Assembly (NCBI GenBank): GCA_003511465.1
Contig: DOID01000040.1
Span: 292-5,613, forward strand
Direction: 5' to 3'
DNA from: Bacillota bacterium
GTDB taxonomy: Bacteria; Bacillota; UBA4882; UBA10575
DNA: 5,322 nt
Below are positions 1 to 5,310 of this stretch, in pieces. The number at the start of each line of letters is the position of its first letter. Position 1 is the stretch's first letter. The position numbers and the translations under genes are program-made. Below the pieces are notes generated by a model. It ran no database searches, was not told the DNA's origin, and saw nothing but the letters and a program-made list of their open reading frames with translations.

Positions 1-32
1 ATACTTTTTTGTTCTTGTCTACTCCTTTTTAT

Positions 33-89
33 AAAAAATTTTTGGGCTAATGTCATAACCCAAAAGTAATTAACGGCAACAAGCCCGTT
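33..89 (-). terminator. weak candidate terminator(s) after the disordered-protein gene
   Basis: Two hairpins lie just downstream of the minus-strand stop at 113. One pairs 72-77 with 83-89 (AACGGC / GCCCGTT, one bulged C, 5-nt loop). The other pairs TTTTGGG (40-46) with CCCAAAA (59-65) around a 12-nt loop and is followed on the minus strand by six T (38 to 33). Both stems are short or AT-rich, so termination here is plausible but not strong. The rest of 1-112 shows nothing else I can support. Confidence 0.35.
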
Positions 90-112
90 CAAACCGGCAT
101 ATAATATCATGT

Positions 113-601
113 TCAACAGCTTTTTTCGGGAAATTCACGCCAGACTAGGTGGGTAGTCTCATGCTCTGGTTCTGTGGCCGCCGGTAAATCATCATCAACG
201 GTCTGTTCTAAGGCTTCTCCGCCTGTAACTGGATATTCCGCCGTCGGATAGGCAGACGGGTATACTTGATCCCAGGCATTACTTTGGGCGGGTTCAGCAG
301 CATAAAACAGTGGATTATTGGTATATTCCGGTTGCGCACCGAAATTGTCAGCAACTGGTTCCATACTAACGTTTGGATCCCCGCTATAACTAGCAGGAAC
401 CGGTTGGGGATTAAAGTTATCATTCAGCGGCTCCGGCTCAAGACCGGTATTGAACCAATCCGCCCAGGGATCATAATTATTTACTTTCCGCCGTAGTCTG
501 GTGCTGTGGTCTTGGCTGGGATTGGCTAGATGATTCTCAAGATTCCGGGAGTCGCCCTGCTGAGCGTTGGTATTCTCGGACCAAAACCGTTTTTCTTTCA
601 T
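113..601 (-). CDS. hypothetical low-complexity, probably disordered acidic protein (162 aa)
   Basis: I do not recognise this protein. The ATG at 601 is chosen because it sits behind a clear GAGGTGA ribosome binding site with 5 nt to the start. An upstream in-frame extension reaches 715 but would overlap the start of the divergent SIS gene and has no comparable site. After a short basic N-terminus (about residues 1-40, with RLRRK at 35-39), the chain is rich in Pro, Asn, Glu, Asp, Tyr and Trp. It has no membrane segment or signal peptide and only one Cys, the last residue. A short internal repeat is visible: EPLNDNFNPQP at 57-67 and EPVADNFGAQP at 81-91. This composition suggests an intrinsically disordered, soluble protein, perhaps an adaptor or a coat-like component, but that is inference. 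It is divergent from the SIS gene and may share control with it. Confidence 0.7.
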   Translation of the reverse strand: MKEKRFWSENTNAQQGDSRNLENHLANPSQDHSTRLRRKVNNYDPWADWFNTGLEPEPLNDNFNPQPVPASYSGDPNVSMEPVADNFGAQPEYTNNPLFYAAEPAQSNAWDQVYPSAYPTAEYPVTGGEALEQTVDDDLPAATEPEHETTHLVWREFPEKSC

Positions 602-621
602 TTTAATCACCTCATCCCTTA

Positions 622-658
622 ATCTTATGCACTTAAAACATCTTATGTTCATAGAATA
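622..658. promoter_or_regulatory. divergent intergenic control region with direct repeats
   Basis: The 100 bp between the two divergent starts contain the exact 8-bp direct repeat ATCTTATG at 622-629 and 640-647, a period of 18 bp. On the plus strand, CATAGAATA at 650-658 fits the SigK -10 pattern CATANNNTA, and CAC at 630-632 lies at about the right distance for a SigK -35. TAGAAT (652-657) could instead be a SigA -10, but no good -35 accompanies it. No convincing SigA promoter was found for either gene. The call as a regulatory region is inference from position and repeats. Confidence 0.3.
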
Positions 659-701
659 TGACAGGTGACTTTTGATGGAAAGTTTTAAAAGGAGGATTTT
701 G

Positions 702-1259
702 ATGCTAAGCCACAACTTTATCCGCGAATTTATCCTCTCACAACTACTTGACCTGGCAGAACTACCGGTCCTTTTAAGTACGGAGGGTTTAGAAATCGCC
801 CAGCAAATGGCTAATAAAATGGTGGATATTTTTCAAACCCAAAAAAAACTTTATGTTTTCGGCTTTGAACCCTACCACTATATCGCCCGGGATCTAGCTG
901 ACAATTTTAGCCATGGCTTGAATATGAACCGTCCGCCCCTTCCGGTCGTCCTCCTCGAACAAACTTCTGGTGATCCCCGGCCTATTCCGAGGCTGGCTAA
1001 TCAAGGGGAAAAGGGGGACGGTCTTTTAATCATTACCGGTGAACAAAGCCAAGCAACCGAATCCTTAATTGAAGAAGCAAAAGCAAACTCCATCTTCACC
1101 TTTGCTTTTTGCAGTTATCCGCCCGTTAAAAAACACGCACCAGATCTCCTCTTCTACCTTCCGGTGGTGAACCGCCCGCGCGTAAAAGAATTATTTTTAA
1201 TGTTAGGCCATATTATTTGTACTTTGGTCGAATCATCCTTGTTCGGCAACAGCTTTTAA
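702..1259 (+). CDS. degenerate SIS-domain protein, GmhA/DiaA-like (185 aa)
   Basis: Start ATG 702 follows AAAGGAGG (688-695) by 6 nt. A TTG at 672 and an ATG at 675 in the same frame would translate through this ribosome binding site and are less likely. The order of elements is that of a single SIS domain of the GmhA (phosphoheptose isomerase)/DiaA type: helical N-terminus (1-48), a strand ending YVFG (51-54) where the family has the phosphate-binding GNGGSA loop, RPPLPVVLL (77-85), GDGLLIITGEQSQ (105-117) where the family has GDxLxxxSTSGNS, then a C-terminal helix with HIICTLVE (170-177). The length is close to the family's usual 190 residues. Both sugar-phosphate loops are replaced, by GFEPYHY and TGEQSQ. 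Aligned without gaps to remembered E. coli GmhA, the His61 and Glu65 positions are Asp64 and Asn68. A sugar-phosphate isomerase role is therefore unlikely; a binding or regulatory role is inference. Confidence 0.75.
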   Translation: MLSHNFIREFILSQLLDLAELPVLLSTEGLEIAQQMANKMVDIFQTQKKLYVFGFEPYHYIARDLADNFSHGLNMNRPPLPVVLLEQTSGDPRPIPRLANQGEKGDGLLIITGEQSQATESLIEEAKANSIFTFAFCSYPPVKKHAPDLLFYLPVVNRPRVKELFLMLGHIICTLVESSLFGNSF

Positions 1260-1263
1260 ACAG

Positions 1264-1285
1264 AAAAAAAGCCCTTTGCAGGGCT
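1264..1285 (-). terminator. intrinsic terminator of the EF-G-like gene
   Basis: On the minus strand, AGCCC and GGGCT form a 5-bp stem around a 6-nt loop (arms 1281-1285 and 1270-1274). The plus-strand A run at 1264-1270 gives a T tract of seven directly after it. It lies about 40 nt past the stop codon of the minus-strand gene. On the plus strand no T tract follows, so it should not terminate the SIS gene. The stem is short, hence moderate confidence. Confidence 0.6.
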
Positions 1286-1324
1286 ATAGATCTACCGCTT
1301 TCACCGCAACGGATCCTCCAGTTG

Positions 1325-3388
1325 TTACTCTTCTTTTTTAGCTTTCGACGCCGCGATTACATTTTCCGCTTGGCCTGCGGGAAGTTCTTCAAAATGATCG
1401 AATTCCATTTCGAATTCCCCACGCCCCTGTGTAATCGAACGAAGGTCAATCGCGTACTTAAACATCTCACTCATCGGAACTTGCGCTTTAATGACCTGGT
1501 AACCGTTTTCCGGATCCATGCCCATGATCCGGCCCCGCTTTTTATTCAGATCACCGATAATATCACCCATATATTCCTCGGGAACGGTAACCGTCACTTG
1601 CATAATTGGTTCTAATAAAATAGGTTTGGCATCCATAAACCCTTTCTTAAAAGCCATCGAAGCCGCAATCTTAAAGGCCATTTCCGAGGAGTCGACGCTG
1701 TGGTATGAACCATCATACAAGGTAGCACGGACATCAACAACCGGATAACCAGCGAGAACCCCTTCCTCCATGGTCTCCCGCAGTCCTTTTTCTACCGCCG
1801 GAATATACTGTCGTGGCACGGCACCACCGAAGATCTTATCCACAAACTCAAAACCGGCACCGGACGACAAGGGCGTAAGCTCCAACCAAACGTGACCAAA
1901 CTGCCCCCGACCGCCGGATTGTTTTTTGTGTTTACCTTCAACTTTAACTGTTCCTTTAATCGTTTCTTTATAAGGGATTTTGGGGTCATTCAGTTCGACC
2001 TGAACCCCAAATTTTTTCTGCAATTTGCTGGTAGTAACTTCGAGATGCAAATCGCCAAGACCGGAGAGGAGCATTTCTTTAGTGATCGGGTCCTTCTCCA
2101 CTTTAATGGTGGGGTCTTCGTCGAGCAGACGGGTTAGACCGCTACTAATTTTATCCTCATCACCCTTACTCTTCGCAACGACCGCCATTGTTAATTTCGG
2201 GTTTGGAAACTCGGCCCCCGAAAGGATCAACGGCGATCCCTTCGTACACAGAGTATCGTTGGTATTCGTCACCTGCAGTTTTGCCACGGCACCCAGATCC
2301 CCGGTCTCGAGCACCGGAACGGGAATCTGATTTTTTCCTTTAATTAAAAATAATTGACCGATACGCTCTTCTTGGCTCTGCGTAGCATTCCAGAGTGTCG
2401 AATCGGAATTAATTTTACCGGAATAAACACGGAATAAAGTCAGTTTTCCCACAAACGGGTCGGCCATTGTCTTAAAGACTAAGGCGGCCATCGGCCCATT
2501 AGCATCCGCTTTAATCTCCTGCTCCTCGTTGGTCTGGGGATTGGTGGCAAGATCCGGTTTTGTGTCAGCCGGGGAAGGAAGCGCTTCCACAACCTTCCTC
2601 ATTAGATGCTCAATCCCGATATTCTTGACCGCCGAACCACACATAACTGGGATAATCTGCCGAGCCATCGTTCCTTTCCGGAACCCGCCTAAGACTTCCT
2701 CTTTCGTCAACGTTTCGCCTTCCAGGTATTTGGTGAGCAGATCATCATCGGTCTCCGCCGCGGCTTCCAGCAGCATGTGATAATACTCATCGACCTGCGC
2801 TTTTAAGTCTGCCGGGACCTCTGCTTCTTTGCCATCTATATAAGCTTTTCCGCTTAAAATATCCACAAAACCTTTGAAGTTTTCTGCAGCGCCAATCGGA
2901 ATCTGAACCGGAATCAGCCTAGCGCCAAATTTATCGGTTAACGCCGTAAACACCTGTTGAAAATTGGCATTCTCTCGATCCATTTTATTGATAAACACAA
3001 TTCGGGGTAGGTCCTTTTCTTCTAAATACTGCCATACTTTTTCTGTGCCGACTTCCACCCCGCTAGCCGCACAAACCACCACTAACCCGGCATCAGCAAC
3101 CCGAACACCGGCTTTAACTTCACCCACAAAATCAAAAAAACCAGGGGTATCCAGCAAATTTATTTTATGGTTCTCGAATTCCACCGGAGCGAGAGAGGTG
3201 TTTATTGATATTTTTCTTTTTGCTTCCTCAGCATCATGGTCCATTACAGAAGTTCCGTCGTCTACTTGCCCAAAACGGTCAATCGCCTTTGAATCATAGA
3301 GCATCGCTTCCGCAAGCATTGTCTTTCCGCATCCACCATGACCGACTAGTACGATGTTTCTGATTTTGTCCACACTATAACTCTTCAA
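1325..3388 (-). CDS. fusA2: elongation factor G-like translational GTPase, EF-G2/FusA2 class
   Basis: This is a complete 687-residue EF-G paralogue. Translation starts at TTG (3388-3386) behind GAGGAGGG (3402-3395) with 6 nt spacing. The first in-frame Met (24) lies after the P-loop, so the TTG start is needed. The GTPase domain shows G1 GHGGCGKT (16-23), G3 DTPG (80-83), G4 NKMD (134-137) and G5 GSA (251-253). Domain II begins near 298, domain III near 398, domain IV has GGRGQFGHV (492-500) and the tip loop YHSVDSS (562-568), and domain V starts at EPIMQVTVTVP (593-603). GHGG instead of AHVDAGKT, a switch I lacking RGITI, and DTPGFFDF instead of DTPGHVDF place it with the EF-G2 paralogues (as in Thermus) rather than housekeeping FusA. 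The family binds ribosomes and GTP, but its cellular role is poorly defined. The canonical catalytic His is Phe84 here. The gene appears monocistronic, with its own terminator. Confidence 0.93.
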   Translation of the reverse strand: MKSYSVDKIRNIVLVGHGGCGKTMLAEAMLYDSKAIDRFGQVDDGTSVMDHDAEEAKRKISINTSLAPVEFENHKINLLDTPGFFDFVGEVKAGVRVADAGLVVVCAASGVEVGTEKVWQYLEEKDLPRIVFINKMDRENANFQQVFTALTDKFGARLIPVQIPIGAAENFKGFVDILSGKAYIDGKEAEVPADLKAQVDEYYHMLLEAAAETDDDLLTKYLEGETLTKEEVLGGFRKGTMARQIIPVMCGSAVKNIGIEHLMRKVVEALPSPADTKPDLATNPQTNEEQEIKADANGPMAALVFKTMADPFVGKLTLFRVYSGKINSDSTLWNATQSQEERIGQLFLIKGKNQIPVPVLETGDLGAVAKLQVTNTNDTLCTKGSPLILSGAEFPNPKLTMAVVAKSKGDEDKISSGLTRLLDEDPTIKVEKDPITKEMLLSGLGDLHLEVTTSKLQKKFGVQVELNDPKIPYKETIKGTVKVEGKHKKQSGGRGQFGHVWLELTPLSSGAGFEFVDKIFGGAVPRQYIPAVEKGLRETMEEGVLAGYPVVDVRATLYDGSYHSVDSSEMAFKIAASMAFKKGFMDAKPILLEPIMQVTVTVPEEYMGDIIGDLNKKRGRIMGMDPENGYQVIKAQVPMSEMFKYAIDLRSITQGRGEFEMEFDHFEELPAGQAENVIAASKAKKEE

Positions 3389-3435
3389 AACAAACCCTCC
3401 TCGATTTGCGCAAAAAATCCCATAACGTTAAGATT

Positions 3436-3465
3436 ATTCTACTATCTTTAAGTATTTCCTCCCAA
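3436..3465 (-). promoter_or_regulatory. candidate SigA promoter of the EF-G-like gene
   Basis: On the minus strand TTGGGA (3465-3460) and TAGAAT (3441-3436) are separated by 18 nt. They match the -35 and -10 consensus at 4/6 and 5/6 positions and would give an mRNA leader of about 40 nt before the TTG start. The surrounding 3403-3540 is AT-rich and otherwise unremarkable. The call rests on a weak motif match and position only. Confidence 0.35.
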
Positions 3466-3645
3466 AGTTAATGTTTTTATACTCTGTTTTTACTATTTTT
3501 CTACTGCTAGTTTTCCCCCACGTCGGTTTCATCAGACTTTAGGAAGGATAATCCGGGGAGAACCCGGATAAAATATTAGTGGTAGATGACCGGCTGAACG
3601 AAGACTGAATTTTACCCAGTCAGAAGCGGCTGATTTCGGTCAAAG

Positions 3646-3732
3646 GAGGTCGAGCAAAGAGCGATTCGGGTATTGGTTAAGGTTTAACCTTACCTTGATC
3701 GGTCGGCGCGAAGGTCTTAACGATTTGATCTT
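3646..3732 (+). repeat. domain A of the candidate RNA (first copy of the internal repeat)
   Basis: It contains, in order, TCGAGCAAAG (3650-3659), a hairpin around GGTTAAGGT / ACCTTACC (3675-3693), CGGCGCGAAGGTC (3704-3716) and TTGATC (3725-3730). The ends GAGGTC (3646-3651) and GATCTT (3727-3732) can pair as a 6-bp closing helix with G-U pairs. An alternative local pairing is AAGGTC (3711-3716) with the same GATCTT. The same ordered blocks recur in domain B. Confidence 0.55.
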
Positions 3733-3832
3733 ATCATTCCCATAAGGTGGAGTTGTTAAGGCTGAGTGCAGAACCCTCTTCTTGCTTGGATGCGTAAAGT
3801 GGGTGACCACTTTAAATCAACTTAGTAGGAAT

Positions 3833-3940
3833 AGGGTTCGAGCAAAGGTTAGCCTGGGTGCTGATGGCCGTGGAGGTATCCTACGGCAAGTCGGGATCTT
3901 TGTTAGCCGGCGCAAGGGTCGGTTCATCGCCCTTGATCCT
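3833..3940 (+). repeat. domain B of the candidate RNA (second copy of the internal repeat)
   Basis: It contains TCGAGCAAAG (3838-3847, identical to domain A), a hairpin GCCGTGGA / TCCTACGGC (3866-3886, one bulged T), CGGCGCAAGGGTC (3908-3920, 11 of 13 as in A) and TTGATC (3933-3938). AGGGTT (3833-3838) can pair with GATCCT (3935-3940), matching the closing helix of domain A although the bases differ. A competing local stem is CAAGGG (3913-3918) with CCCTTG (3930-3935). The last three bases of the closing helix are also the first three of the terminator stem. Confidence 0.55.
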
Positions 3941-3971
3941 GGAGGAATATCTTTCCTCCAGGTTTAATTTT
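3938..3971 (+). terminator. strong intrinsic terminator of the candidate RNA
   Basis: CCTGGAGGAA (3938-3947) pairs perfectly over 10 bp with TTCCTCCAGG (3953-3962) around a 5-nt loop, followed by TTTAATTTT (3963-3971). On the minus strand the sequence after the hairpin is ATCAAGGG with no T tract, so the terminator works for plus-strand transcripts. The T tract overlaps the stop codon of the convergent BofC-like gene, so the RNA's 3' end is antisense to the last few bases of that gene. Confidence 0.85.
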
Positions 3972-4464
3972 GGTATCCCTCTAAGATTTGCCATTTATCT
4001 TGTGCTTCATTACAAATGATCCCTGCCCGGAGGTCCTGGATTTCCGCCGGTGGAAGCTGCTCAATCTTCACCGGAATTACCTGTTTCAAGGGACCCGGAA
4101 TTTCTGGGCTCCCAGCATACACGCCAATTTCATTTCCATAAATCCCGACAAACTCATTTTCCCGGCACTGATGACAAAGACCCTCCGCTTCTTTTTGGAG
4201 TTCGGCGTGGTCAGTAGCAAAATTAGCGATCATCCATCCTTTTTGCGATAAATCCTCTAACACCGGGGCCCATTTTGGGGATGGGTAACTTTCCGTAGAT
4301 ACCTCTTTATGTTGACACTCGGAATGAAAGGTAGTAAATATAATGGAATAACCTTCATTTCCCCGCTGGGAAATGCTGGGTAGGGCTGGAATTCCCAGCG
4401 TTAGCCATAGGCAGGTTCCCCCTAAAACCAAGGAAAAAAGCAAAACCGGAACCACCTTTTTCAT
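3964..4464 (-). CDS. BofC-like sporulation protein with BofC C-terminal-type domain (166 aa)
   Basis: ATG 4464 follows AGGAG (4478-4474) by 9 nt. Residues 4-24 form one hydrophobic segment after MKK, a signal peptide or membrane anchor; there is no lipobox. The C-terminal part, EFVGIYGNEIGVYAGSP (104-120), LKQVIPVKIEQLP (126-138), LRAGI (145-149) and LEGY (161-164), resembles the BofC C-terminal domain. In Bacillus subtilis BofC is a forespore intermembrane protein that restrains SpoIVB signalling and so pro-SigK processing. Position supports the call: it lies 67 bp after yebC on the same strand, as bofC lies close to yrbC in B. subtilis. C50 and H52 (ECQH) together with C97 and C100 (CHQC) could bind a metal; B. 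subtilis BofC, as I recall it, lacks this. No intrinsic terminator is seen on this strand. The family call is fairly good; the same checkpoint role is inference. Confidence 0.65.
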   Translation of the reverse strand: MKKVVPVLLFSLVLGGTCLWLTLGIPALPSISQRGNEGYSIIFTTFHSECQHKEVSTESYPSPKWAPVLEDLSQKGWMIANFATDHAELQKEAEGLCHQCRENEFVGIYGNEIGVYAGSPEIPGPLKQVIPVKIEQLPPAEIQDLRAGIICNEAQDKWQILEGYQN

Positions 4465-4467
4465 TTT

Positions 4468-4514
4468 GGATCGCTCCTGTTTCCATTTTAGGTTAAATTA
4501 CCCAAAAGCGATCC
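4468..4514 (-). promoter_or_regulatory. hairpin overlapping the ribosome binding site of the BofC-like gene
   Basis: GGATCGCT and AGCGATCC are a perfect 8-bp inverted repeat (arms 4507-4514 and 4468-4475) across 31 nt. Inside it TTTTGGGT and ACCTAAAA can form a further 8-bp stem with one G-U pair and a 6-nt loop. The downstream arm includes the last two bases of the AGGAG site, and the rest of that site lies in an internal bulge. No T tract follows, so this is not a terminator. It would form only in mRNA that reads in from yebC. Confidence 0.45.
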
Positions 4515-4523
4515 GGCTTATAC
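4494..4523 (-). promoter_or_regulatory. candidate forespore (SigF-like) promoter of the BofC-like gene
   Basis: On the minus strand GTATA (4523-4519) and GGGTAATTTA (4503-4494) are separated by 15 nt. This fits the SigF pattern GYWTA - 15 - GGNNANANTW except at one of the constrained -10 positions. The predicted start near 4487 would leave a leader of about 23 nt that holds the ribosome binding site. In B. subtilis bofC is expressed in the forespore, which agrees. It is one motif match in AT-rich DNA and needs mapping of the transcript start. Confidence 0.4.
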
Positions 4524-4531
4524 CCCTTCTA

Positions 4532-5266
4532 CTAATTCTCCTCGGCTAGCTCAAAATTGGCGTAAACATTTTGCACATCATCATGCTCTTCCAATGCATC
4601 AGCTAATTTAACTAGATTTTCGGCATCCTCCCCACTCACCTCGATCGTATTATTCGGGATGTAGGCCAGTTCTGCCCCTTCAATCTGAACTTTTCCGTCC
4701 AAATGATTCCGTACCGCTTCCAAATCAGCGGAACCGGTGATAATTTCGTAATAATCGGTTTCCACCCGGAGATCTTCTGCCCCGGCTTCAAGGGCTAACT
4801 CAAATAAAGCCTCCTCATTAAGCTTCACGTTTTCTTTCAGGAGCGTAATCACCCCTTTTAGCTCAAAAAGCCAGGCCACGCAACCTGTTTCACCCAAATT
4901 ACCGTTATTCCGGGAAAAGATGTACCGCATTTCACTGGCGGTCCGGTTCCGGTTATCGGATAAAGTCTGGACTAAAAAGGCAACACCGGCCGACCCATAA
5001 CCTTCATAGATAATCTCTTCGTACTGATCGGCATCGCTGGAGCCTAAGCCCCGCTTAATGGCACGGTTAATGTTATCATTTGGCATATTGACTTCTTTCG
5101 CGTTTTGGATCGCCAGCCGTAATTGGAAATTAGTGTCCGGGTCGCCCCCGCCCGCTTTGGTTGCAACGATTATTTCTCTGGTAATTTTCGTAAATGCTTT
5201 TGCCTTCTGTGCATCTGTCTTTTCTTTCTTTCGCTTAATATTCGCCCATTTGGAATGTCCGGCCAT
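4532..5266 (-). CDS. yebC: YebC/PmpR/TACO1-family protein
   Basis: This is a full-length 244-residue member of the universal YebC family. The start is the ATG at 5266, giving the family's hallmark N-terminus MAGHSKWANIK, with GAGGTGA 5 nt upstream. The in-frame extension to 5302 runs into the promoter -10. Conserved stretches are visible: KAFTKITREI (23-32), NMPNDNINRAIKRG (60-73), YEGYGSAGVA (87-96), DNRNRTASE (104-112) and LGETGCVAW (124-132). The family was long annotated as a DNA-binding transcription regulator. Work on TACO1 and on bacterial YebC proteins points to a ribosome-associated factor that helps translation through proline-rich stretches. It acts in the cytoplasm. It appears to be the first gene after its own promoter and lies 67 bp upstream of the BofC-like gene, with no terminator seen between them. 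Confidence 0.96.
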   Translation of the reverse strand: MAGHSKWANIKRKKEKTDAQKAKAFTKITREIIVATKAGGGDPDTNFQLRLAIQNAKEVNMPNDNINRAIKRGLGSSDADQYEEIIYEGYGSAGVAFLVQTLSDNRNRTASEMRYIFSRNNGNLGETGCVAWLFELKGVITLLKENVKLNEEALFELALEAGAEDLRVETDYYEIITGSADLEAVRNHLDGKVQIEGAELAYIPNNTIEVSGEDAENLVKLADALEEHDDVQNVYANFELAEEN

Positions 5267-5301
5267 TGTTTTCACCTCAAATAATCTGAATTCTAAGTTC
5301 A

Positions 5302-5310
5302 ATTATACCA
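5302..5310 (-). promoter_or_regulatory. extended -10 promoter of yebC
   Basis: On the minus strand TGGTATAAT (5310-5302) is a perfect SigA -10 with the TGN extension. It predicts a start near 5295 and a leader of about 30 nt before the yebC ATG. The -35 would fall at or beyond the window edge and cannot be judged. Confidence 0.7.

Larger units (their letters stand above)
3551..3971 (+). ncRNA. candidate structured stand-alone RNA with two related domains (family unknown)
   Basis: About 420 nt with no credible ORF on either strand but dense, strand-consistent RNA structure. In order: a 7-bp hairpin ATCCGGG/CCCGGAT (3551-3569, loop GAGAA); a stem GACCG/CGGTC (3588-3592 with 3637-3641) enclosing GACTG/CAGTC (3603-3621); domain A (3646-3732); a central unit closed by ATTCC/GGAAT (3736-3740 with 3828-3832) and AGTTG/CAACT (3751-3755 with 3818-3822), holding a GCAGAA hairpin (3768-3785) and a perfect 8-bp stem TAAAGTGG/CCACTTTA with GNRA loop GTGA (3795-3814); domain B (3833-3940); then an intrinsic terminator. 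The GNRA loop and T tract both point to the plus strand. The 5' end is uncertain: TATACT at 3479-3484 is the best -10 seen and has no good -35. I see none of the signature sequences of RNase P RNA, tmRNA, SRP RNA or T-box leaders. No plus-strand gene follows, so a trans-acting RNA is the simplest reading. Confidence 0.6.

Noticed and set aside
208..496. Open frames in other frames over the disordered-protein gene
   Set aside because: They lack good start contexts, while the 113-601 frame has GAGGTGA at the right distance. The low complexity of all frames leaves slight doubt.
602..715. Longer N-terminus for the disordered protein, starting at 715
   Set aside because: It would overlap the start of the SIS gene and cover the divergent control region; the ATG at 601 has the ribosome binding site.
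1217..3299. Several plus-strand and one other minus-strand open frames overlapping the EF-G-like gene
   Set aside because: They are out-of-frame shadows of a complete, motif-rich EF-G gene and have no ribosome binding sites of note.
3834..3850. GGGTTCGA resembling a tRNA or tmRNA T-arm
   Set aside because: No complementary CCC follows at T-arm distance, and the same GAGCAAAG context recurs in domain A without the T-arm-like bases.
3938..3962. Terminator hairpin as the end of the minus-strand BofC-like transcript
   Set aside because: On the minus strand it is followed by ATCAAGGG, with no T tract.
3782..3967. 61-residue plus-strand open frame inside the candidate RNA
   Set aside because: Its ATG has no ribosome binding site, its translation resembles no family I know, and it runs through the GNRA hairpin, domain B and the terminator.
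3988..4251. Plus-strand open frame opposite the BofC-like gene
   Set aside because: It is a shadow of a gene with a proper start, signal segment and recognisable C-terminal domain.
4405..4416. Lipoprotein signal in the BofC-like protein (GGTC at residues 15-18)
   Set aside because: Thr directly before the Cys does not fit a lipobox; a simple membrane anchor or signal peptide fits better.
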